NCBI GenBank assembly: GCA_963377175.1
Contig: CAUJNA010000186.1
Location: forward strand, 181,001-245,000
Direction: 5' to 3'
DNA from: Effrenium voratum
Taxonomy: Eukaryota > Sar > Dinophyceae > Suessiales > Symbiodiniaceae
Length of the DNA: 64,000 nt
This document shows, piece by piece, positions 1 through 11,879 of this stretch. The translations under genes and the position numbers were made by a program. Numbering within the stretch: position 1 is the stretch's first letter; every line of letters starts with the position of its first letter. The notes beneath the pieces were generated by a model, which was given only the letters and a program-made list of their open reading frames with translations, made no database searches and had not been told where the DNA came from.

Positions 1-1
1 G

Positions 2-2546
2 GGACAAGCAGGGAAAGAAACAATTGAGATGTACAGCTACACTATTAATTTGGTGGAGATGGCTGACACGGCTGAGGGAGGAGAGCTACAATGTGGTGGC
101 GTCGACCTCACCTACAACCCGTGCGGGGACAACAGGACATTCAAGAAGACGCTTGAGATGGGATGCGACACCATCCCGTGCTACATCCCGAAGTATGGCG
201 ATGTGAGTGATGTGCACTTGCCATGGGCGTATGCGTCCATCGTTGACCCCAAATACTTTCCCAAAGGTGCAATCCTTGAGCAAGTGGACGTGATGCAACT
301 TGGCAAGAGTGTCAACTTCTGCATTGCTCCTTTCGACGGTGCTCCACTATGCAGGATTGGTGATGATCGCTCGGTATTTACTACAAGGGACCAAGCAAAC
401 CAGCTATCTCACGACCTATGCAGAGTCCTTCGACACAAGATCGGCAATTGCCGAGGAAGTGCTTTCAGGTGCGACGAGGGTGGATGGGTCGACATTGATG
501 CTGTCATTGACGACCGGAACAACGACATATTCCCACCGTACACCACGAGAGCGAAACGATACATGGGCATCATGGAGGTGATCAAGTGGCAGGAATCCGG
601 AAGCAAGAAATCGAGATTCCAGGTTCTGGCAGCAAGGTTTCCGAGCATCATGAACCCGAACGACACGAGGGCAGCCAGGGAGGAAATGACCAAGGCTGGC
701 GTGGATCGGGACGACATCGACAGGATGTTCAACAGATGCGATGGATGGTACAGACCTTGGTGCATCCGAGTCACAACCGGTCACAGTGATTTTGGATTCA
801 TGAGCTCATCCGCACTGGCGAATAGGTATTCCGCAAGAATGGGTGATACTCTCGGAGGAGCATTCCATGTGACGTATGTGGAAAACCTGCCAAGCATCGT
901 ACGCTGTGGGCTAGTCCCCGGCGGAATCGATGGCGGTAACAGGCTAGCACTGCACTTCGGGGCATTTGCTCCATGGGATGAGATGAACGTGGCGACGAAG
1001 ACAACGCTACGGAACGTGAGGAGAGGGGATCCGATTGCGATCATCTATATTCCCAGTGCAACCCTCGCGCGGTATGGGCTGGAGTCGCGGCTAATGGGAC
1101 TTTCATGGTCTTTGACGTGATCCCGTTCTATGAGGTCAAGTCCATTTGGATTGGCAAAAGCAACGGAGGGAAGCGCCTGGAGTACGCTGACATCAAGAGG
1201 CGTACTCGAAGTGTGTGGAGAACGAGATCTGCCCTGGCTTTGTCAACTCTTCCCAAGAGTCGGCTGCGATGTTCCTCCAGAACGTCGCAAAGATCAGCGA
1301 GAGGATGCCGGAGACTGAGACAGGTGCCGATAATCTGCACTACATCGTTGACATGGTTAATCGTGCTTGCGAACTCTATCGAAACAACAAGATGGAAGAG
1401 TTCAACGCACAGGTCAACGAGGTCCGGGACGAAGTCAGCAAAGTCGTCATCCTGAATGATGAGACATGGGAAGGACTGAGGTGCCGGATATGTCCATCAT
1501 GTGCGACCGCGATCCCCACCTGCTTCTGCTTATGCCTGGAGTGCGAGGCACAACTGATCTCCATCGGAAGATACTACATTCACATCAAATCCGATGACGA
1601 GGAGGACAACCAAAACCCCAACGTCTCTGGAGATGCCAGGCGTGCACAGGAAGAAGCTAACCACGATGCGGCAGCACAGGAGGATGAGGACGAAGCGGAA
1701 GAAGTTCCGGGAGAAGATGACGACATGGACACGCAAGGATATACATCCGGCTATGCGTCAGAAGAAGAAGACGGCGGTTGGCATTACCGCGACACCGATC
1801 TGACGTCACGGGACATTATAAGTTCCCAACGGATGGCGATTTGCCTTGACGAGCCGCGTGAGGCTCAGTACATGGCAGGATTTATCGCACTCCAGCTGTC
1901 CAAGATGTGGGGGATGTTTGAAGGTGGTGAGGAGAGAACGATGAATGCCGGACTCGAAGGGAATCCGGGCTGCCCTTATCACAATGATTTCAGGAGGTAC
2001 CCCAACATCACTGAGCATGATCAGGAAGGTATACTTTTGCCATCAACAATAACGAAGATTTCTCAATCGGAGAATGTTCGGACAAGAGCCTTCCGATCGG
2101 TTGAGGAGCGTGACGAATATATTCGTATGATGGTGAACAAATGCGAGGGACTATACACATTCTACAAGCTGTGGATTGCAGCAAGAATCCTCGATGTCAC
2201 CAAGGAAGAAATGAAGCTCCTGGTCAAGGACCGAGTGCACCCGGTGGGTGATATTATTTTCAGATGTTTTGCACTTGCTTTCAACTGTAAGTATATATCA
2301 TTCGTGAGGGATGGCCTGAACCTTGGCAAACATGGTTACACGGTCAACGTGAGCGCCATCATCTCGGCCGTCGACCCGAACAAATGCGACACACCCCTGC
2401 TGGATTGGTGCCTTCGGAAAGGGCACTGGTTGCCAGAGGACTACAACAAGAAGTGTGTCCGGGCACGAGAAGCCCAGAAGAACTTGGACGAGGAGTTCCG
2501 CCGACGTACCCATAGGCTGTCCATTGGGGACAGGTATGCTTCGTGA
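2..2546 (+). pseudogene. Tpt1/KptA-like RNA 2'-phosphotransferase, frameshifted, 5' partial
   Basis: The reading is open to the window edge, so the N-terminus lies outside. Counting from the ATG at 29, the domain shows LRH at residues 134-136, a GWVD stretch near 152, RFQVL near 196, GHS at 251-253, a GLVPGG turn near 294 and LHFG at 308-311, in the order seen in Tpt1/KptA. That family removes 2'-phosphate from spliced tRNA using NAD+. The reading leaves the first frame near 1075 and the family ending (NGTFMVFDVIPF) continues in the next frame; near 1198 it shifts again and stays open to 2546. Both shifts fit one-base deletions. The C-terminal ~440 residues carry a Cys cluster (CRICPSCATAIPTCFCLCLEC), an acidic stretch and no domain I recognise. 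Either a decayed retrocopy or a real gene with sequence errors. The family call is fairly sure, activity is not. Confidence 0.6.
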
Positions 2547-3661
2547 AGATGATGATTGCGGTACGATGTGGGCCAGTCCCCATCTGTTACTTGCGTCACA
2601 TCGACACTGTTTCGGTGGAACGACTTATGTCATGATTTATATTCATGTGTCCAAGATGAATGGATGTGTACATGGTTACATATTCCGACGACTATGACGC
2701 TCTGGATATTCATGGATGGAATTATTACCTTATAGATGATATCTTTTCATTATTTATGCATTGTCCATGGTATCTGGAATGGCTATGATTTGCATTGATT
2801 ACTCACCGATGTTTCTTTGCCGGAGATATGCAGACCGATCACAAGCGGGCGCGCATGGTGGACATTTGTGGCCAACCCATTTATGGATGACAGCTGCGCG
2901 ATGCGCAAATGCGGCAGCTGGAATGTTCACTGGCGGTCAAGTGAAGTGGCCACAGTGTATTATATACACCTGCATATGGATGTGTGCTTCGATTGGAGGA
3001 TGAATGTTTCACTTTTCGTACAATCGAACCCGGCATGTTTCACAGCGAATGAACGGTGTAGTGATAGCAAGTAAAAGAATGCACGACACGATTTCGTAGT
3101 TGAAGCCGTGGCCAGTGGAACGTTTTGTGGTGTTTGGACCGCATGATGAACAATGCGACCCAAATGGGGGATGTTAAAACCCTCTAGGCCCCGTGCCGAA
3201 ATTGGGTAGCTGTTCTGAGGTCCTTGTTGGTGTTGCTTCCCAAGTTCCATTGATCGCCATTTGGCTCAAGACACAATTGAGGTTCAAGATCTGATGTGTG
3301 ACTGCGCACATACGTGACGGGCATTAAGAGCAAAACAACTGCTTGCGCTGCATTCGTCAGGACCACTGTCGTAACTATCATTCCTTCTTCCTTACAACGT
3401 TTACACGGGTTCGGCTATAACGGCATCGTCCGTATACACCTTTCTACGTGGTTGGTATTAAAGCTTGAGGGTTCGGTGCACAGCGTCCCACGGGACGTCA
3501 CCTTGCCGTCTCTTGACATTTCTCGTGAGTATGTTTCAACTTCAATTTCATGACCAGCAAAGGTATTGCAAGCACGCAGCTAAGTAATATTGTCCGTGGC
3601 CAAACACAGGGTGCAGGCGTGCAGCTAGGTTCGATGTCAGGAGATCGACAAAGGCCACAGG
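2547..3661. other. Non-coding stretch with no supported gene
   Basis: No reading frame here has family-like sequence. The stretch after the phosphotransferase-like gene may be its 3' untranslated region. A spliced-leader relic lies inside. Near 3565-3680 a short motif resembling GTGCAGCTAAGT occurs three times just before the minisatellite begins. Confidence 0.4.
3256..3270 (+). other. Relict dinoflagellate spliced-leader (DinoSL) sequence
   Basis: GCCATTTGGCTCAAG matches the 3' part of the conserved dinoflagellate spliced leader (GCCATTTTGGCTCAAG) with one T missing. The leader is trans-spliced onto nuclear mRNAs, so a genomic copy usually marks a reverse-transcribed and reinserted mRNA. 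No long ORF follows, so the retrocopy, if any, is decayed. Confidence 0.5.
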
Positions 3662-6600
3662 TGCGCAACTAAGTCCTGTTTGCGAATTATTCTACTTATC
3701 ATCAGTCTTCTAATTCATTCTTATCATTCTTCCCAAAGGGACGGGTGACTTTTAGGGAATTCCAAATTCATGCTTGTTCTAATCGTTCTATTTCTTAGAC
3801 TTGCTCTAAGTCCTCGAACCACTCCAAAGGGACGGGTGCCTGTTTTGGAATTCAAGAGTCCTCTGTGCTAATTTTTCTACTTATCATCAGTCTTCTAATT
3901 ATGATTGTTCTTCCCAAAGGGACGGTGCCTTTGGGGAATTGCACCTTGGTTTTGCAATTTATACTACTTAGCATACCTCTTCCAACTAGTTTTTCTCATG
4001 AGTTCCAAAGGGATGACTTTGGGAATTCAATATTCGTGTTTGCTGGTTGTTTTTGTAAATTATTCTACTTATCATAATTCGCTTAATTCATTCTTAGCAT
4101 TCTTCCCAAAGGGACGGGTGACTTTTGGGGAAGTCCAAATATGGGTTGTTCTGTTCATTGTATATCTTAGACTTGCTCTAAGTCTTCGAACCACTCCCAA
4201 AGGACGGGTGCCTGTTTTGGAATTCAAGAGTCCTCTGTGCTAATTTTTCTACTTATCATCAGTCTTCTAGCTATAACTGTTTTTCCCAAAGGGACGGGTG
4301 CCTTTGGGAAATTGAAGGTTGTGTTTGCAAACTATTCTACTTGGCATACCTCTTCTAAGCATGATATGCAAAGGGACGGGTGACCTTTGTTGGGGAAGTC
4401 AAAATGTTGTTTGTTCTAATCATTTCTTAGACTTGCTCTAAGTCTTGGAACCACTCCCAAGGGGACGGGCGCTTTTTTTGGAATTCAAGAGTCGTCTGCG
4501 CTAATTGTTCTACTTATCATCAGTCTTCGAGCTATGATTGTTATTCCAAAAGGGACGGGGGCCTTTGAGGAATTGAAGATTGGTTTTGCATACCTCTTCT
4601 AAATAGTTTTCTCATGAGTTCCAACGGGACGGGTGCCTTCTGGGGAACTCAAGAGTCCTGATTGCTAAAGGTTCTACTTATCATCAGTCTCTAAGTGCAC
4701 TTGTTTTCCCAAAGGGACGGGTGCCTTTTGGGGTATTGTTTGTTCTAATCATTTTATTTCTTAGACTTGCTCTAAGTCTTGGAACCACTCCCAAAGGGAC
4801 GGGTGCTTTTTTGGAATTCAAGAGTCCTCTGTGCTAATTGTTCTACTTATCATCAGTCTTCTAACTATAACTGTTATTCCCAAAGGGACGGTGCCTTTGG
4901 GGAATTGAAGATTGTTTTTCAAAATATTCTACTTAGCATCCCTCTTCCAACTAGTATTTTCTCATGAGTTCCAAAGGGATGACTTTGGGAATTCAATATT
5001 CGTGTTTGCTGGTGGTTTTTGTAAAATATTCTACTTATCATAACTCTTCTAATGCATTCTTATCATTCTTCCCAAAGGGGCGGGTGTCTTTTCGGGAATT
5101 CCACATGCATGCTTGTTCTATTCATTGTAATTCTTAGACTTGCCCTAAGTATTCGAACCACTCCCAAAGGGACGGGTGCCTGTTTTGGAATTCAAGAGTC
5201 CTCTGCGCTAATTGTTCTACTTATCATCAGTCTTCTAGCTATAACTGTTATTCCCAAAGCGACGGGTGCCTTTGGGAAATTGAAGGTTGTGTTTGCAAAC
5301 TATTCTACTTAGCATACCTCTTCCAAGCATTTTTCTCAAGAGTTCCAAAGGGATGAGTTTGGGGAATTCAATATTCATGTTTGCTGGCTGTTTTTGTAAA
5401 TTATTCTACTTATCATAATTCTTCTATTTCATTCTCATCATTCTTCCCAAAGGGACGGGTGACTTTTGTGGAAATCCAAATATTGTTTGTTCTATTCATT
5501 GTATATCTTAGACTTGCTCTAAGTCTTCGAACCGCTCCCAAAGACACAGGTGCCTTTTGGGAATTCAAGAGTCCTCTGTGCTAATTGTTCTAGTTTTCAT
5601 CAGTCTTCTAGCTACAATTGTTATTCTCAAAGGGGCGGGCGCCTTTGGGGAATTGAAGATTGTGATTGCAAATTATACAACTTAGCATCCCTCTTCCAAC
5701 TAGTTTTTCTCATGAGTTCCAAAGGGATGACTTTGGGAATTCAATGTTCATGTTTGCTGGTTGTTTTTGTAAAATATTCCACTTATCATAACTCTTCTAA
5801 TTCGTTCTTCTCGTTTTTCACAAAGGGACGGGTGTCTGTTGGGGAATTCCAGATTCATGCTTGTTCTATTCATTTTATTTCTTAGACTTGCTCTAAGTAT
5901 TCGAACCACTCCCAAAGGGACGGGTGCCTGTTTTGGAATTCAAGAGTCCTCTGTGCTAATTGTTCTACTTATCATCAGTCTTCTAGCTATAATTGTTATT
6001 CCAAAAACAACGGGTGCCTTTGGGAAATTGAAGATTGTGTTGGCAAACTATTCTACTTAGCATACCTCTTCTAAGTATTTTTCGCATGAATTCCAACGCC
6101 TTCTGGGGAACTCAAGAGTCCTGATTGCTAATTGTTCTACTTATCATGAGTCTCTAAGTGCACTTGTTTTCCCAAAGGGGCGGGTGCCTTTGGGGATGGA
6201 ATATTCATGTTTGTTAACTATTCTGCTTATCATAACTCTCCTAGTTCTTCTGCAAAGGGACGGGTCACTTTTGGGGAAGTCCAAATTAATTGTTGTTCTA
6301 AACATTGTGTCTTATACTTGCTCTCAGTATTCGAACCACTGCCAAAAGGGGCGGGTGCCTCGTAGGGAATTCAATAGTCCTGTTTGCCAATTATCATCAG
6401 TCTTCAAGCTATACTTGTTATTCCCAAAGGGGCGGGCGCCTTTGGGGAATTGAAGATTGTGTTTGCAAATTATACTACTTAGCATCCCTCTTCTAACTAG
6501 ATTTACTCATGAGTTCCAAAAAGATGACTTTGGGGAATTCAATAATCATGTTTGCTGGTGGTTTTGTAAATTATTCTACTTATCATAACTCTTCTAATTC

Positions 6601-8030
6601 GTTCTTAGCGTTTTCCCAAAGGGCCGGGTGTCTTTTCGGGAAGTCAATTTTTCTAATCATTTTATTTCTTAGACTTGCTCTAAGTATTCCAACCACTGCC
6701 AGAGAGGCGGGTGGCTTGTTGGGAATTCAAGAGTCCTCTGTGCTAATTGTTGTACTTATCATCAGTCTTCTAAATATAATTGTTCTTCCTGAAGGGGGTG
6801 CCTTTGGGGAATTGAAGATTGCTTTTGCGCAAATTATTCTACTTAGCATACATCTTCTTATTCTGTTTCTCAAAATTTTCAAATGGACGGGCGACTGTTG
6901 GAGGAATTCCAAATTAATGTTTGCGCTAATCATTGTGTGTCTTATAATTGCTCTAAGTGTTCGATCCACCCCCAAAGGGACGGGTGCCGTTTGTGGAATT
7001 CAAAAGTCCTGTGTGCTAAGTATTCTACTTGTAATCCGTCCTCTAAATACAAATGCTAGTCTCAAAGGGACGGGTGCGTTTTGGGAATTGAAGATTGATT
7101 TTGCAAATTGTCATACTTATCATAACTCTTCCAATTAATTCTCCTCATTACTCCCAACGGGTGCCTGTAGGGGACTTGCAGATTCATGCTTGTTCTCATC
7201 CTTCTTTGTCTTTTCATTGCTCTGAGTATTCGGACCACTCCCAAAGGGACGGGCGCCTGCTTTGGAATTCAAGAGTCCTCTGTGCTAATTTGTCTACTTA
7301 ACATCAGTCTTCTAGCTATAATTGTTATCCTCAAAGGGATGGGTGCCTTTGGGGAATTGAAGATTGTGTTGTGCAAATTATTCTGCTTATTCCTAACTCG
7401 TCTAGTTAATTATTCTCATTATTCCAAAGGGACGGGTGCTTTTGGGGACTTGCACATTCATGTTTGTTCTAATCATTCTATGTCTTTTAATTGCTTTAAG
7501 TATTCGGACCACTCCCAAAGGGACAGGTGCTTTTTGGGAACTCCAGGCCAGTCTTTCACCAAGGGACGGGAGCAGTTTGGCGAATTCCAGAATCATGTGT
7601 TTTCTAGTCATCCTTCGTCTGCTTCCCAAAGGGACGGTTGCCTTTTGTGGAATTTCAGATTCAAAACTGCTCTAGTTATTCTATGCCTTTTTGGGGAAAC
7701 CAGGTTCATGCTTCTTGTAACTTGTTTTTGTGGATTTCCAGGCTCTTCTGTTCTGATTTCTAAGTGTTCCCAACGGCACGGGCGTGCGGCACGGGTCCCT
7801 TCTGTGGAATTTCAGATTAATGGTTGCTCCCATGATGCAAATTATGTTTTTCCTTCTATGTATTCCCAAAGGGACGGGTGACCCGCGCCTTGAGGAATTC
7901 CAATTCCAGAGTCATGTGTGTGTGTTCTAATTATTTCTAACTACCCAAATTATTCTTACAATTCTTAAAGGATCGGGTACTTCTTGAGAAATTCAAGATC
8001 CTTGTTTCCTAACTATTATACTCATTATAC
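3662..8030 (+). repeat. Minisatellite, ~90-bp unit, ~370-bp higher-order repeat
   Basis: About 45 diverged units, each centred on CCCAAAGGGACGGGTGCC and followed by a GGAATTCAAGAGTCC- or GGGGAATTGAAGATTG-type stretch and TTCTACTTATCATCAGTC. The core recurs every 76-100 bp (for example near 3735, 3823, 3915, 4007, 4107, 4198, 4288). Four unit types alternate, so whole ~370-bp blocks repeat, for example from 3720 and again from 4094. Short ORFs on both strands here result from the repeat and are not genes. Confidence 0.9.
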
Positions 8031-8054
8031 GTGTTTTGCTTTTGCTGTTTCAAA

Positions 8055-8994
8055 GTATTTAAATTCTTCCAAGGTGAATTCCAATAATTCCAATAACTGC
8101 AATAATTGGAGGTCCCGGATGTTGCAAATATTGCAATTATTGGAGTTCAATTCCAATAACTGCAATAGTTGCCATAATTGGAGGTCCCGGATTTTGCAAT
8201 TATTGCAATTATTGGAATTCAATTCCAATAATTGCAATAATTGCAATATTTGGGGGTCCCGGATTTTGCAATTATTACAATCATTGGAATTAGTCGGCCC
8301 GGCTTTGAGGCAATCTGGTATTTGGAGGTCCCCCGGATTTTGCAAGTCTTGCAATTATTGGAATTAGGCGGCCCGGCTTTGAGGCCAACTATGGGATCAA
8401 TTGATTATTGCAATTATGGCAAGTATTGCAATTATTGGAATTCAATTCCAATAACTGCAAGAATTGCAATATTCGGAGGTCCCGGATTTTGCAATTATTG
8501 CAATTATTGGAATTGAATTCCAATCATTGCAATACTTGCAGTATTTGGAGGTCCCGGATTTTGCAAGTATTGCAGTTATTGGCAATTATTGCAATTGTTG
8601 GAATTAGTCGGCCCGGCTTTGAGGCCAAATCTGGGATCAATTAACAATTGCAATTCTTGCAATTGTTGCAACTATTGGAATTCAATTCCAATAGTTGCAA
8701 TAGTTGCAACATGTTCAGGTCCCGAATTTTGCAATTATTGCAACTATTGGAATTATTGGAATTGAATTCCAATAATGCAATAATTGCAAAATCCGGTACA
8801 TCCGAATATTGGAAATATTGCAATTATTGGAATTGAATTCCAATAATTGCAATAATTTGCAAAATCCGGGACCTCCGAACTTTGGAATTATTGCAAGTAT
8901 TGGAATTGAGTTCCAATAATTGCAATAATTGAAATAATTGCAATAATTAATTGATGCCAGATTTTACCTCAAAGCCGGTCCGACTACTTCCAAT
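8055..8994. repeat. Palindromic AATTGCAAT satellite, left block
   Basis: Units of roughly 90-100 bp are built from AATTGCAATAATTGCAAT arms around the palindrome GGAATTSAATTCC, separated by GGAGGTCCCGGATTTTGC. Each unit is a near-perfect inverted repeat of about 45 bp able to form a hairpin. A second motif (TCGGCCCGGCTTTGAGGC plus a GGGATCAATT stretch) recurs at 8297, 8368 and 8607, and inverted near 8950. The array is interrupted at 8995 by the copia-like element and resumes at 13690. Confidence 0.9.
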
Positions 8995-9044
8995 CCCGTT
9001 AGGATTCATATCCGGGAGCCTCGTTTTTAGCATCAAGCAGCCTG
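8995..9044 (+). repeat. Left terminal direct repeat of copia-like element
   Basis: This 50-bp sequence (starts CCCGTTAGGATTCATATCC, ends AGCATCAAGCAGCCTG) recurs at 13637-13685 with a few changes. It begins exactly where the satellite stops. It is very short for an LTR and may be only its conserved part. Confidence 0.6.
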
Positions 9045-9678
9045 TGAGAAAAGGTTGCTGCCCTGGACAAGGGTTATGAGCCCAAAGCCTTGAGGCCGAT
9101 GGATGCGGGCATGAGGCGGCGGAGGTCGCAGAGCATGGACCCGGGGGTCTTGGTGAGGTGGAACTTCGGAGATGCTGGGCGGCAAGAACATCAGCAGAGG
9201 GTGGAGTTAAATCCTTTCTCGGGCGGCGGAGGCGGAGTTGAACGCCATGAGGCCTGCTGGCCTGCCCAAGGTCCCGGACACCGTAAGCGGGCAGAAGGTC
9301 AGGCAGGACATCGACGAGGAGGGTGCCGGAGACGCTCCTGCGGGAGATCTTCCAGGGCGAGGAGTTGGTAGCCACCCGGAAGCTGCTGGGAGAACCAGGA
9401 ATGAGGAGTTCTGGAGTGAGGTGAAAAGGGATTTGATCGCGGACCTGGAGAATGCCGGGGCGGCGGAGGCAGCCAATGGTGGAGAACAGGGTCCGCGGGA
9501 AGGAAGGCGAGGTACTACATGGAAATGGGAGGGAGCTGCTGCAAGGAGCTGATACGCCACCTGGTGATGGACGTGGATCGTCAAAAGATGGCCCGGGTAG
9601 ACCCGGAAAGAGAAGGAGGCCTTCCACGAGCTCTACGGCCAGGCGAGGACCAAGGAGACAGACCAGTTCCGAGGCCAA

Positions 9679-10107
9679 GTGATGCGAGGGATTGGCATGG
9701 TGCGGCAAGATCAGTTTGGACTGGAATGGGATGCCGCGGTGAGGAGGTCAGGAATCCTTGTTGATGGATCTGGTGGGGATGCATCGAGGAGGTGGACATG
9801 GGCCGGAAATACGGTGTGGGTTCCGGAACGAGCCCAACGTGCAGACGAGGATGACGAACTGATCGGGGAGATGGACTTGGCGGAAAACATGGAGAGGAAC
9901 TACGGATTGGCGTGCCACAAGCTGCAGGGAATGGAGAAGCAGCGTGAGTACCTCTTCGGGGTGATCAAGAACCTGAGAGGAGAAGTGAGGAAATGGCAGG
10001 AGAGTACGTGGTTCTGGAAGAAGAGGTACGAGCAGGCTGAACAGGAGAAGTTCGAGACGCCTGCCGCGGAGGTGTTTGAGACGCCGATTGCCACGGCCAT
10101 CGTTTAG
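9679..10107 (+). pseudogene. Gag-like fragment of copia element
   Basis: A 142-residue open stretch, charged and probably helical in its second half (ERNYGLACHKLQGMEKQREY and following). Its place upstream of protease and RT suggests the gag region. I see no zinc knuckle. The flanking 9045-9678 and 10108-11003 probably continue the same region in broken frames. Confidence 0.35.
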
Positions 10108-11003
10108 GAACCACCTCCACCTCCGGAGGTGGTGAGGCCTACATCGCGGACGGTGAGTCCGCCGAGGGCAAGACGAGGAGGGAGAGGTGGACGCCAGGTC
10201 AAACCAAGGTTCCGGATGGAGATCCGGGAGCGGTAGCAGGAAGGATGGCAGGCAAGGTGGGATGACCAACAGCCGGACGCGAACGGCTGGTGGTATCGGA
10301 ACTGGAGTGGGATGTGGAACTACTGGGACGGCTCGGACCAGAACCCGAAGGCGGAGACCAGCAAATAGACCAGCTTGAGACGGGGGTTGCTGGGGCAAAG
10401 GTAGAACTCCCAGAGCTGGCCACGATCATTCCCCTCTCACTCTGCTGGCGCTGGTTGCCCCGCAGATGCAGGACCTGTCTCAAGGAGCCGCAGAGTGGTG
10501 GGTCGGCGCGATGGAGGAAGCGAAGAGGCTCTACGAGGTGTGGCTGAAGAGCACGCCGCTGGAGAGACTGCAGATCGTGACGCTTCTATTGCGAGCGATA
10601 CCGGAGGAGATCAAGAAGGAGCTCATCTCTTCCAGAGATATCAGCAGTACTGCGGTACTGTACCGGCTGCGGGAGAGAGGACCTTGATCCTCAGGAAGCT
10701 CACGGATCTGGGTGGAGGAGGTATTACATGAGGGCCCAGGAGATTGGAGCTTCGTTGCCGGATCCCACCTTGCTGGCCTGGAGAAGGTGACGATGTTGGT
10801 GAATCGAGCTTGCTGGGGTTGGATACCACTCCCTCGGTACACGGTATCTGGAGCTACGGAGCTTGTTGTTGGCGGAGATGGACACAGCGAGGTTGATGAA
10901 CTCGGAGCCAGCCAAGGTGAAAGGAGTCTACTTCGGCGGCGGTGCCTTCTACCGGTGGTGGATCTGGTGGGGGAACGGGGGAGCTGCTGGTTGAAGCGGC
11001 ACG

Positions 11004-11628
11004 TTGCTGAGATCGCTGAGGACGCCCTCAACGAAGGCAATGGCGGTCATCAAGGAGATGAACGTGGTGACGGTGGATAAAGGCCTGCTGGATGGTGGAG
11101 CCACGCATGCTCTACGGAAGTGTAAGGATATGGAGGAGTGGAACGCGGCAACCCCGACGCAGGTGATCTTGGCGGAGGATGACGTTGATCACGCTGGAGG
11201 ACATCCAGCCGATTGTGCCCATGCGTGTCCTGACCCTGATAAGGTACAAGGTGGAATGGAAACAGGAGGTGGAGATGGTTGACAGCTGTCCAATGGTGGA
11301 GGCAAGGGTGGCCCTGGACCTCATCGACGAGATGGAGATCATGGACGAGAAACATGCGATGAGCTTGGCTACGATGAAGATGCCGATGGAGGAGCTGAAA
11401 GATCAAGAGTTGGCGATGACGAGGGCTCTGAAGGAGAATTGGTCAGGTGTGCCGGACGAGATCATCGGCAGGGTGATCCCGGACATGGAGGTGGATGGGG
11501 AGGCCATTGACCCGGGACAGGGCCTTCTTAGACCGCAGGTGTTTGCGTACCTGCTCAAGCTGGCGAGGACCGGTAAGGTCAAGGCAATCCTGGGTGGCCT
11601 CGACGTTGCGCGTCGAGGGGGAGAATGA
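11004..11628 (+). pseudogene. Copia-type aspartic protease region
   Basis: The reading around 11083-11118 gives GLLDGGATHALR, the retropepsin motif (hydrophobic-D-S/T/G-G-A-T) in its copia form with the trailing HALR. The sequence after it (LAEDD, then IQPIVPMRVL in the next frame from 11179) matches what follows this protease in dinoflagellate copia polyproteins. At least one frameshift lies near 11190. Confidence 0.55.
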
Positions 11629-11879
11629 GGGAACGAGAGATGGTGGCTTTTTGGAACAGCTGCATGGGAACCTCACTACGTGGGTGGCGGAGGAGATGGA
11701 GATCCTGGACGGCGTGAATGAAGGCCAAGAATGGTGGTTGCCCGTGGTCAGGCAGGGCGTGCGAGAAAAGAACGAGCTGGAGGTGAAGCTCAGGCAGGTG
11801 AAAGTGGAGGAAACGGACCGCCTGGAGGAGGAATTGTGGGTCACAGAGACCGTTGGTATGAGGAGGTGCGGTCAGAGCT

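Noticed and set aside
3865..7881. Many ORFs of 60-230 codons in the minisatellite
   Set aside because: They follow the repeat unit, appear on both strands and frames, and have no family features.
9748..10398. Minus-strand ORF of 216 codons opposite the first copia element
   Set aside because: Pro/Arg/Leu-rich shadow of the GC-rich plus-strand gag region; no motif.
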